Of a stretch of DNA of 14,255 bases, positions 7,298-14,179 are shown piece after piece; position 1 is the stretch's first letter; every line of letters starts with the position of its first letter. Source of the DNA: Acidimicrobiaceae bacterium (GTDB taxonomy: Bacteria; Actinomycetota; Acidimicrobiia; Acidimicrobiales; Bog-793); the NCBI GenBank assembly GCA_027459565.1, contig DAIDIA010000213.1:1-14255 (forward strand). The letters run 5' to 3'. The notes below the pieces were generated by a model. The model had not been told where the DNA came from and made no database searches. It was given only the letters and a program-made list of their open reading frames with translations. A program made the position numbers and the translations under genes.

Positions 7298-7894
7298 ATG
7301 ACCGGATCGCCCGAGCGTCTCGTGGCGAAGGGACAGCTCTCCCTGTGGGTCCTGCTCGCGCTCTGCATCGGTCTTCATCCCGGTCTCGTGCTCAAACGCA
7401 ACGAGAGCGGTCTGAGCAACTACGGCGTCCACCTCAAGACCGTCGTGCCCTATTCGCTCGCCCTCGGGCTCGGTGCGGTGTACTCGTTACGCGCAGCGCG
7501 CCAGGTGCGTGCGCGCGACCGCAACGCGCTCTCGACGCGCAAAATCCTCTACTCGTACGCATTCCTGCTCGGGCTCAGTCTCGTCAGCACCTATGTCTAC
7601 AAGCTCGACAACGTATTCAACGATCTCCATGTCGGGGCCAATATCGCGACCGCCTGCTTCGAGACCGTGACGGGAATATGGATGGCCCTCGTCGCCCGCT
7701 CGCACCGCGAGATGCCCGCGCTTCTCGCGTTCGAATTGACCGGGTTCATCCTCGGCGCGCTCACCGTCGCCGGTACGTTGCATCTCGTCCTCGTTGCGGA
7801 GGTGCTGATCGGCGTCGGGTTCGGACTCCTGCTCTACCGATCCACCGTGTATGGGTCGGTCGCGCCGCGATCCATCCAGCCAGACGTTCCCTGA
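7298..7894 (+). CDS. Six-helix integral membrane protein of unknown function
   Basis: I do not recognise this family. The 198 residues form about six hydrophobic helices, near 14-33, 48-67, 83-101, 113-132, 142-158 and 160-180, with short loops. An extracytoplasmic or cytoplasmic loop N-E-S-G-L-S-N-Y-G (35-43) follows helix 1 and is the most distinctive polar stretch. Arg/Lys-rich segments at 65-82 suggest a cytoplasmic loop. No catalytic motif is apparent. It begins 57 bases after the DUF2236 gene without a Shine-Dalgarno and seems to have its own -10 element. It is the last plus-strand gene before the convergent hairpins. Confidence 0.75.
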   Translation: MTGSPERLVAKGQLSLWVLLALCIGLHPGLVLKRNESGLSNYGVHLKTVVPYSLALGLGAVYSLRAARQVRARDRNALSTRKILYSYAFLLGLSLVSTYVYKLDNVFNDLHVGANIATACFETVTGIWMALVARSHREMPALLAFELTGFILGALTVAGTLHLVLVAEVLIGVGFGLLLYRSTVYGSVAPRSIQPDVP

Positions 7895-7915
7895 ACCTTC
7901 CGACCGATACGTAAC

Positions 7916-7940
7916 CGCGAGGGCCCCAGGCCCCTTCGCG
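7916..7940 (+). terminator. Candidate factor-independent terminator hairpin (plus-strand unit)
   Basis: CGCGA and GGGCC pair with GGCCC and TCGCG around a three-base CCA loop, with a two-base CT bulge on the 3' side, giving a ten-pair GC-rich stem. It starts 21 bases after the membrane-protein stop, in a 90-base convergent gap. No T-tract follows, so termination may need Rho or hairpin strength alone. Confidence 0.5.
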
Positions 7941-7959
7941 ATCTCAAGCCTGTCCGACG

Positions 7960-7976
7960 CGGTCTCACGGAGACCG
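7960..7976 (-). terminator. Candidate terminator hairpin (minus-strand unit)
   Basis: CGGTCTC pairs perfectly with GAGACCG around a three-base ACG loop, a seven-pair stem. It lies eight bases beyond the stop of the second amidohydrolase on the minus strand. There is no T-tract. Together with the hairpin at 7916-7940 it separates the two converging units. Confidence 0.5.
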
Positions 7977-7984
7977 GAATCTGC

Positions 7985-8995
7985 CTACTGGTGCGCGGCG
8001 AGTGCCCTCGCCAGGGGATCGCCGAGCAGAAACGTGGCGGTACCCGAGGCGATCTGTGTGCGTTCGTGTTCGGCGTAGGGGAGCTGCTCGATCATCGTGA
8101 CCAGCTCGCGCATCGTCTTGCCGGAGTGTGACTCGAGCGGATAGTCGGTGCCAAAGGCCATGTGGTCCGCGCCGGCGATGCTGGTCGCGAACTCGATCAC
8201 CGGACTCCAGGCGCCGGTCCCTGCGGTGTCGAAATAGAGCTTCGACCAGAACTGTTCGAAGATCGTGTCAAGTCCCTCCGCCTGCTGTTCCGAACGCGTG
8301 CGCGGCAAGAGGCGATGGAGTGGAACTCCAGGACGTTCGAAGAACATCGCAAGGCGCCCCTTGAGTCCGACGATCGTGCCTCCGCAGTGGGGAAGAACGA
8401 ACCGGAGTCCCGGATGACGAGGCAGTACGCCGTTGAAGATCCGCACCCCGGCGACGGTGGTGTCGAAGGGGCGATAGCACGAGCGCTCGAGCGCATAGTC
8501 GAGCGATGCACCATTTGGCAGCTGCGCGGGATGCAAGATGATCGGAATGTCGAGGTTCTCGATCACCGACCAGAGCGGCTCGAGCGAGGGATCGTCGAGC
8601 TGGCGCTCGGGAGAGGAACAGGGCAGGGCCACCGCCCCGAAACCGTACTCACCGATGCAGTTCTCGAGCTCGGTCGCGCAGCTCTCGTCGTCGATGCAGA
8701 CGTGCGCGGTCGGAATGAATCGCGTCGGCCACTGCGCAGCAACGGCGGCCATCCCCTCGTTGACGTCACGGCAGACGTCGCGTCCGAGAACACTCAGCCC
8801 GGACTGGGAGAGGACCGCGACGTCGACCTCACCCTCGTCCATCGCCGCGAGGTGGGCCTCGCCGTCCGCGAGGTCGGGATTGAGCGCGATGGAGATCTTC
8901 TCGGTGATGAGACGCTCCTTGCCCCCCGAGACGACGCGAAGTTGATCGAGCACGTTGCGCGGCATGAAGTGGTGATGGAGATCGACGACGTGCAT
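7985..8995 (-). CDS. ACMSD-type amidohydrolase (metal-dependent decarboxylase/hydrolase) 2
   Basis: This is a 336-residue ACMSD-branch amidohydrolase with the complete classical metal set: H7-x-H9 in V-V-D-L-H-H-H-F, H155 in I-L-H-P, H203 in L-P-H-C-G-G, and D284 in F-G-T-D-Y-P. Family members are zinc or manganese enzymes that decarboxylate, hydrate or hydrolyse unsaturated or aromatic acids. The L-P-H-C-G-G-T and H-P-G-L-R-F-V segments are especially like ACMSD. ATG 8995 has GAGGA four bases upstream and begins at the family-typical position; the in-frame ATG at 9028 would add an 11-residue unsupported leader. It is the most distal gene of the minus-strand block, 231 bases after the VOC gene. 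It differs clearly from the first amidohydrolase, so the two are unlikely to be recent duplicates. Confidence 0.92.
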   Translation of the reverse strand: MHVVDLHHHFMPRNVLDQLRVVSGGKERLITEKISIALNPDLADGEAHLAAMDEGEVDVAVLSQSGLSVLGRDVCRDVNEGMAAVAAQWPTRFIPTAHVCIDDESCATELENCIGEYGFGAVALPCSSPERQLDDPSLEPLWSVIENLDIPIILHPAQLPNGASLDYALERSCYRPFDTTVAGVRIFNGVLPRHPGLRFVLPHCGGTIVGLKGRLAMFFERPGVPLHRLLPRTRSEQQAEGLDTIFEQFWSKLYFDTAGTGAWSPVIEFATSIAGADHMAFGTDYPLESHSGKTMRELVTMIEQLPYAEHERTQIASGTATFLLGDPLARALAAHQ

Positions 8996-9226
8996 GATTC
9001 CTCGCTTTTGAGCTGTCGGGGGAGCCAATGAGACGGTGCGGGCGAACAGTAGCGATTCGGGCGCTGCAGTTCAAGCGGGCGGGTTATTGGATTGCGGATG
9101 GAGGCGGTTGCGACACTCCGGTCGGGTGCATCATTGCCACATGTTCCACGCGGTCACAGTGGGGTCGCGCGCGATGTCGCCGGTCATTCCTCGAAAGCCA
9201 GTGCTCGGGTGAGGTGGCGGGCTCGT

Positions 9227-9637
9227 TTAACGGGGGAGGAGCTGGATGTTGTGCCCGTCGGGGTCCTTGATGTAGATGCAACTTGGGTCACCGAGTCTTG
9301 AGAGGATCGGGATGTTTTGTTCCGCGAGGATGGCGCGCACCTCGGTCTCGCTGACACCTTGGAGCGTGAGGGCGAAGTGATTGACCTCCTCGCCACCATG
9401 CGCGGCTCCGCGATCTCTCTGGAAGAGTCCAATCTGGTTGTCGCCACAGCGGAGGAAGCACCGGATGTCCACGTCGAACTCCTCCTCGGGCGGAGTGACG
9501 GCGCTGCGTTCGAGGTGTTCGTGGGCGACCACAAACCCCAGCAGGTCCATGTAGAACGACTTCGCGCGCGCGATGTCCTCGACGTAGAGCACGAGATGGT
9601 CGAGCGTGGTTGCGACTATCCGCGGTGAGGATGTCAT
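9227..9637 (-). CDS. VOC-superfamily protein (glyoxalase/extradiol dioxygenase fold)
   Basis: This 136-residue protein has the paired beta-alpha-beta-beta-beta modules of the vicinal oxygen chelate superfamily. Its first module starts L-D-H-L-V-L-Y-V-E-D (H14), its second has V-N-H-F-A-L (H87), and the C-terminal signature is I-K-D-P-D-G-H-N-I-Q-L-L. In metal-dependent relatives the last strand ends E-L or E-F; here the position is Q132. With two His and one Gln the metal site is altered or lost, so lyase, isomerase, dioxygenase or binding-protein roles are all possible. The ATG at 9637 is preceded by GGAAGG eight bases upstream. It lies 208 bases after the MDR oxidoreductase gene on the same strand. 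Confidence 0.88.
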   Translation of the reverse strand: MTSSPRIVATTLDHLVLYVEDIARAKSFYMDLLGFVVAHEHLERSAVTPPEEEFDVDIRCFLRCGDNQIGLFQRDRGAAHGGEEVNHFALTLQGVSETEVRAILAEQNIPILSRLGDPSCIYIKDPDGHNIQLLPR

Positions 9638-9640
9638 CGG

Positions 9641-9687
9641 GCATCACCTTCCATGGACGGAACCGCCAGGCGTGGTCGTGGTGATGC
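9641..9687 (-). promoter_or_regulatory. Inverted repeat able to hide the VOC ribosome-binding site
   Basis: GCATCACC (9641-9648) and GGTGATGC (9680-9687) are perfect 8-base inverted arms separated by 31 bases. In the minus-strand mRNA the second arm includes the last two G residues of the GGAAGG ribosome site and ends three bases before the AUG. Pairing could restrict translation start; the loop may hold further structure. Confidence 0.4.
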
Positions 9688-9845
9688 ACGCGCGGATCCT
9701 CCCTGTTGCGAGAGGATAAGCGTGGCGACCGGTGACGTGCAATCACCAATGTCAAAAGGACGATCTGGCGGTCGCGAGGATCATTCTCGCGATGGCGAAC
9801 GAGTGGTCCATCGGCACCGATTGGGCAGGTTCGCCTCGCGCCCCG

Positions 9846-10910
9846 TCAGATCGTCGGTGTCGCGAGATGGAGATGGGGATCGAGGACGACCTTGCCGGTG
9901 ATCGCGTTGCGTTCCACGAGATCGTGTGCAAGGCGCGCCTGTGCCAGAGGCATGATCGCTCCGATCAGCGGACTGAAGGGTCGGATCTGGTGCTGAGTGA
10001 GGACCCAGTCGATATCGTCGTCGGTTCGGCCGTTCGATCCGTGGATCGAGATCCGGTACTGATAGAGCCTTCGCACATCGAGGGGGACGGTTCCGCCTCC
10101 GTGGGCGCCCGCCGTCACGACGCGGCCCTCGCGTGCGACACAGGCGAACGCCGCTGACCAGAGCGAGGGTTCGCCGATGTTCTCGACGAGTACGTCGACA
10201 CCCCTGCCATCGGTGAGCTCCATCACCCGGCGCGCGAGATCCTCGCTGCGGTAGTTGATGCCAGCACCCGCGCCGAGCGCGATCGCTGCCGCGACCCGTT
10301 CGTCGGCGCCGGCTCCCGCGATGACCGTCGCACCGAGACGAAGCGCAACCTCGATCGCTCCAGACCCGAGTCCGCCCGCGGCGCCGAGGACGAGGACCCG
10401 TTCGCCGGGAGAGACCCCTGCCACCGTTTCGAGGAGGTGGTGCGCGGTGGGGTCGTGGCGAAGCATGACGGTGGCTGTCGCGAATGCCAGATCGTCGGGA
10501 ATCTGACGACAGGTCCACGAAGGCACAGTGATGTATTCGGCGTAACCGCCCCAGCGCTCGACCCCGGGATGGAACTGTCGCTCGCACCGCCGGCCGAGCA
10601 GGCATGCGTTGCACTGGCCACAGCGCGTCGCGAGTACGGCAACGCGCTCCCCGAGCTCGTGGCCGCGCACCGAGGCCCCCAACTCGACGATCACGCCGGA
10701 GGGACCGACGCCAAGGACATGGGGAAGCTTCACGGCCCGACCATCGCCGTTGTTGCGCACACTGATGTCGAGTGTCCGATTGACCGACACCGCGCCGACT
10801 TCGACGACGACCTCGTCGGGCGAGGGCAGCTCAATGGGCACGGAGCGATACTCAAGGACGGAGGAGGGGCCGAAGCGATCCATGATGATGGCCTTCATCT
10901 CGCGCTGCAT
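9846..10910 (-). CDS. MDR-family NAD(P)H oxidoreductase lacking catalytic zinc ligands
   Basis: This is a 354-residue medium-chain dehydrogenase/reductase. The Rossmann motif is G-A-A-G-G-L-G-S-G at 176-184. The structural-zinc lobe keeps four cysteines, C97, C100, C103 and C109, but the last gap is five residues rather than the usual seven. The catalytic-zinc positions are gone: the typical G-H-E is G-V-G (67-69), and the usual early Cys and middle Cys are absent. This pattern favours a quinone-oxidoreductase or enoyl-reductase type NAD(P)H reaction over zinc alcohol dehydrogenation. ATG 10910 is chosen because AAGGAG lies six bases upstream; the longer in-frame start at 10946 precedes that site. 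It follows the M29/NicX-like gene by 74 bases and probably shares its transcript. Confidence 0.9.
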   Translation of the reverse strand: MQREMKAIIMDRFGPSSVLEYRSVPIELPSPDEVVVEVGAVSVNRTLDISVRNNGDGRAVKLPHVLGVGPSGVIVELGASVRGHELGERVAVLATRCGQCNACLLGRRCERQFHPGVERWGGYAEYITVPSWTCRQIPDDLAFATATVMLRHDPTAHHLLETVAGVSPGERVLVLGAAGGLGSGAIEVALRLGATVIAGAGADERVAAAIALGAGAGINYRSEDLARRVMELTDGRGVDVLVENIGEPSLWSAAFACVAREGRVVTAGAHGGGTVPLDVRRLYQYRISIHGSNGRTDDDIDWVLTQHQIRPFSPLIGAIMPLAQARLAHDLVERNAITGKVVLDPHLHLATPTI

Positions 10911-10984
10911 CGTGTGCTCCTTGGGTCCGTACTCACTCATCACCAACCGCGGTTGCGGTTCCCGGGAATCCGCCGTCGATCCTC

Positions 10985-12223
10985 TCAGTGGGCGGTGATG
11001 AAGGGCCAGCTGTCGAGCAGATACTCGGGGGAGCCGTAGCGCCCGGCGAGCGCGCGGACCTCGGGATCATCGAGCGCGCAGAGCCGACCATCGTCGACGA
11101 CGGTAGTGCCGTTGACGCTGATGGTCGCGTCGAGATCCACGAGATCCATGTGGACCGGTGGCTCGGGCCAGTCCGGCAGCAGCTCCTTGATGTACTGGGA
11201 CTCACCGACAAGGTCCATCCCGAAATGGATGCCTCCCGGTGAGTTCGTTCCGGCCGGGTAGATCTGGTCGCGGGGCCACTTCGGGTTGAATCCGCATCCG
11301 AGCTCGATCAGCCGACTTCCCATCAGCATCTCCTCGAGGACACCTCCGTACCAGGACTGCGAGCCCTCTACCTTGACGACCCGGTTCTCCTCGAGCGCGA
11401 TGGCAACCGGCTCGTCGAAGTAGTCGGGGAATCCGACGGACCACTGTGGGACGAGGACGCCCTCGACGTGGTCGATGATCTGGTCGGCTTGGACACGTCC
11501 ATAGAAGTTGGGGCCGTGGGAGGTGAGATAGTGCACGTAGCACCCGGGATGGTCCGCCATGACCTCGCCCCTCCAGAGGGCCTGATTCATCGTGTGCCTG
11601 ACGGTTGCCTCGTCCATTTTGATGGTGAGATCCGTGCCACGTGGATCCGTGACGCGAATCGTCGCGCCGCCACTTTCGGGATAACTCTTCGCCGTTGTCG
11701 AGAGCAACAGGCTGATGACGTCAAGCGGGAAGGCAGCAGCCTCGGTGTTCAACATGTCGAGATTGCGGAAGTAGGTGATCTTGACCCATCGTTGCCCCTC
11801 GCGTCTGCGCCTGTTGAAATACGGATTGGATACCGATGAGAACCAGGTCGACACGACGAACGTCGCCCATTCGCAGAGCGGCTTCACGTCGTCGGATATC
11901 GCGGGATTGACCGAGCTGTATCCACCAGCCGAACCATGGAGATCGAGGGTCACCGCCCTGACGTCCGCGCCGCGACCTCGGGCGAACTCCCAGATGAACC
12001 GCACGACGCGCGGATCGATCGCGTTGTCGAGCAACAAGAGCATCCGGTCGTCTGGCTTGATGGCGAACACCTTCGAGAAGTTGTCGACAGAGCGCGCCCG
12101 AAGTGACTCGTCAAGCGTGCTCGCAAGGTCGCTCACCATGTAGTGCATTCCCGGTGAGCGCCGGTCGGTCACATTGAGGTTTGGCACCCTGTGGTACTGA
12201 TTCGTACGCGCATCACTCTTCAT
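10985..12223 (-). CDS. M29 aminopeptidase / NicX-like metalloprotein
   Basis: The 412-residue protein resembles the fold shared by M29 aminopeptidases (AmpS/AmpT) and NicX, the iron 2,5-dihydroxypyridine dioxygenase. Candidate ligands are E307 (I-E-L-G-C-G-F-N-P), H333 (G-G-I-H-F-G) and H358-x-D360 (V-H-M-D), followed by a C-terminal V-N-G-T-T-V-V-D-D-G strand pair. In M29 enzymes Glu, Glu, His and H-x-D bind two metals; in NicX the E307 position is a His ligand for iron. Here that Glu is kept, but I could not find the first M29 Glu (P-x-E-E-V-F context), where this protein reads V-G-F-P-D-Y-F. It may be a peptidase, amide hydrolase or ring-cleaving enzyme. ATG 12223 follows AGGGGG. Its neighbours are oxidoreductase, VOC and amidohydrolase genes. 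Confidence 0.75.
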   Translation of the reverse strand: MKSDARTNQYHRVPNLNVTDRRSPGMHYMVSDLASTLDESLRARSVDNFSKVFAIKPDDRMLLLLDNAIDPRVVRFIWEFARGRGADVRAVTLDLHGSAGGYSSVNPAISDDVKPLCEWATFVVSTWFSSVSNPYFNRRRREGQRWVKITYFRNLDMLNTEAAAFPLDVISLLLSTTAKSYPESGGATIRVTDPRGTDLTIKMDEATVRHTMNQALWRGEVMADHPGCYVHYLTSHGPNFYGRVQADQIIDHVEGVLVPQWSVGFPDYFDEPVAIALEENRVVKVEGSQSWYGGVLEEMLMGSRLIELGCGFNPKWPRDQIYPAGTNSPGGIHFGMDLVGESQYIKELLPDWPEPPVHMDLVDLDATISVNGTTVVDDGRLCALDDPEVRALAGRYGSPEYLLDSWPFITAH

Positions 12224-12571
12224 CTGTGCCCCCTGTGTGGTACTTCACGTCAGTCCGGTCCGTCGTCGGCGAGCGACAACACGGTTCGTTCCATCTGCCT
12301 CTCATGCATTCTTCATGGAATAGGAGGCGAACTCCAGTGAAAACCGGGGATTGGACTCCGTGGTCGTTAGACCAGTACTTGTTCACTGAGATCGGCGAGA
12401 TGTCGTCGTGGGATGATGCCCGAGGATCAGGGTGATGTTCTGAACTCGCGGCGCGCCGGCGAGCCGCTCCGGCGACTCGGCGACCGGCGCGGTCGATCGG
12501 ATCGGGAGATTGCCCTGCGCGTGATCAGTCGGTGGCCATCACGTCGCCGCGAGTCAACGCATTTTTGTCGG
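12224..12571. other. Gap between cis-prenyltransferase and M29/NicX-like genes
   Basis: These 348 bases separate two minus-strand genes and should hold the promoter of the M29/NicX-like block. I saw no confident -35/-10 pair on the minus strand. On the plus strand AGGAGG is followed after nine bases by a GTG (12337) opening a 32-codon frame that ends at 12435. Its third-position GC is lower than in the clear genes, so I do not call it a gene. No tRNA or terminator was recognised. Confidence 0.5.
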
Positions 12572-13342
12572 TTACCGACCGAATCTGCGGTCCCGGTGCA
12601 CAAAATCGCGGAGCGCGCGGAGGAAGTCGACCCGTCTGAACGCCGGCCAGTAGGGATCGACGAATACGAACTCCGAGTAGGCCGCCTGCCAGAGGAGGAA
12701 TCCCGACAGCCTCGCCTCGCCGCTCGTGCGGATCACGAGGTCGGGATCCGGGATCGAGCTCGCGTAGAGATTTGCCGAGATCGCCGGGATATCGATGCGA
12801 TCCGCGATCTCCTCTGGTGCGACGCCCGACTGCACGAGTCCCGAGACCAGGGAGCGGCAGGCATCGACGATCTCCTGGCGACCCCCGTATCCGAGGGCGA
12901 GGTTGAACTGCCATCCGCCGAACTGGGCATCTCGCTCGGCCTCCTTCGCGGCGAGTGCCAGCGAGGCGGGGAGCAGGTCGATGCTGCCGATGACCTGGAG
13001 CGAGAACCCGAGGCGCCTCGCGAGCGCGGGTATGGCTCGGAGAAGCTCTTCGAGCACGATGAACAGGGGATCGAGGTCGGCCGATGTTCGGTCAAGGTTC
13101 TCCGTCGAAAGCACCCAGGCGGTGATGGCTGGGATCTCGAGCTGGGCAGACCATTCAAGGAACTCCTCGAGCTTCGCGACGCCCTCGCGATAGGTCTCGA
13201 GCAGGTCCGCCTTCCCCTCCTGCCGGGCGTATCGCCGGTGGCCATCGAGGATGACGCCGATGTGCGCGGGCATCCGATCTCGCGGCAGCGCGCCGATCAA
13301 TCGATGTTCATAGAGTCGATACAGCGGCGAGGTCCAATTCAT
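12572..13342 (-). CDS. uppS: Isoprenyl diphosphate synthase, cis-prenyltransferase (UppS family)
   Basis: This 256-residue enzyme belongs to the family that adds isopentenyl units in cis to an allylic diphosphate, making polyprenyl carriers for cell-wall synthesis or shorter Z-products. Conserved residues are the catalytic D33 in L-D-G-H-R-R-Y-A-R, S79-T80-E81-N82 with R85, G-Y-G-G-R, R205-T-S-G-E...R211-x-S213, and E224 in A-Y-S-E-F-V-F. Two substitutions stand out: His35 where Asn is usual (D-G-N) and Leu83 where Trp is usual (S-T-E-N-W). The size is like UppS or the short-chain actinobacterial enzymes, and product length cannot be told by eye. ATG 13342 follows AAGGAGAG at good spacing; longer in-frame extensions lack support. 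It is 348 bases from the next gene, so it is probably transcribed separately. Confidence 0.93.
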   Translation of the reverse strand: MNWTSPLYRLYEHRLIGALPRDRMPAHIGVILDGHRRYARQEGKADLLETYREGVAKLEEFLEWSAQLEIPAITAWVLSTENLDRTSADLDPLFIVLEELLRAIPALARRLGFSLQVIGSIDLLPASLALAAKEAERDAQFGGWQFNLALGYGGRQEIVDACRSLVSGLVQSGVAPEEIADRIDIPAISANLYASSIPDPDLVIRTSGEARLSGFLLWQAAYSEFVFVDPYWPAFRRVDFLRALRDFVHRDRRFGR

Positions 13343-13609
13343 CGGCTCTCTCCTTCGTTGAAGAGACGGAACGTCGCGCCGTGTCCCGGCAGTCCGCACG
13401 TTTCCACGCGAGTTTTGCAGAGATCGGCTCCCGATTGGTCGCGCCGCCACTCGATTGAGAGCGTGCTGCGACCTTTCTGATCTTCCCGAGACAGATCGCG
13501 CCATCCCCGGCGCGGCGAGAAGCCTCGTCCACCGGGCATCTCGATCGCCCGGAGGGGTTGGCGCTAGCCTTGGCGAAATCGCCGGAACCTGTCCCGGATG
13601 GGAGGCTCA

Positions 13610-13951
13610 ATGGACGCGAACGCTCCCCGCGTAGAGGACTCGCAAGGCCGAGTCCCCACGGTGATCTCGGGCGAATTCTGGGATCAACCCAGCTTGCCGA
13701 TCACGGACGAGGAGCTCACGAGGCTCGCGCTTGGTGCCGGGGCCGATGATCTTGAAGTGGGCGGCGCCGTTGCGGTCGAGCTCATGCTGCCACGGACCAC
13801 GGGCCTGCTGAGCGACTGGTACATGCCCGCCATTGCGACACGGAAGGTATCGGGCTGGCGCCTCTGGGTGGTGGTGTCGATCGTTGGCGCGCTGTTGGTC
13901 ATCGAGGCGCTTGGGCTGTGCAGCGTCTTTGGACAGGTCGTGATCGGGTGA
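13610..13951 (+). CDS. Small protein with one C-terminal membrane helix, unknown function
   Basis: I do not recognise this 113-residue protein. An acidic, soluble N-terminal two thirds (E-F-W-D, I-T-D-E-E-L-T-R-L-A-L) is followed by one hydrophobic helix at about 84-107, so it is probably tail-anchored with the N-terminus in the cytoplasm. ATG 13610 is chosen because GGGAGG lies a few bases upstream; the ATG at 13598 overlaps that site. TAGCCT at 13565-13570 fits a -10 element, without a clear -35. It is divergent from the cis-prenyltransferase across a 267-base gap, so the two may share a control region; a functional link to prenyl carriers is speculation. Confidence 0.7.
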   Translation: MDANAPRVEDSQGRVPTVISGEFWDQPSLPITDEELTRLALGAGADDLEVGGAVAVELMLPRTTGLLSDWYMPAIATRKVSGWRLWVVVSIVGALLVIEALGLCSVFGQVVIG

Positions 13952-14097
13952 GCGGCCCCTGACCGATGGCTCGATGCGGGTGACCGGTGGGCCACGAAGA
14001 CCTGCCCCCGCGCCCAGGTCGCCCTCATTCCCTCCGGGGATTTGACCGCGGCGGCCGTCTGCGATGCGACAGGGTGTCTTGTGGCGGGTGCGTCCCC

Positions 14098-14125
14098 TTG
14101 ACTCGGTGGAGGGCAAAGGTAGAGT
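14098..14125 (+). promoter_or_regulatory. Sigma70-type promoter of the gene at 14180
   Basis: TTGACT (14098-14103) and TAGAGT (14120-14125) are separated by 16 bases and lie about 55 bases before the ATG at 14180. The -35 matches consensus at five of six positions and the -10 fits TANNNT. This is the best promoter in the window. Confidence 0.55.
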
Positions 14126-14179
14126 CAGTTGCAACGCGAAGGGTGAGGCGCGGCGGCCGGTGAACTGGGGGAGTGGGGA

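Noticed and set aside
8162..9031. 289-codon plus-strand frame opposite the second amidohydrolase
   Set aside because: It is antisense to a gene with all catalytic residues; its Glu/Arg/Val-rich product is typical of a shadow frame.
12413..13480. 355-codon plus-strand frame opposite the cis-prenyltransferase
   Set aside because: It is the antisense of a clear enzyme gene, charged and repetitive, and without any domain.
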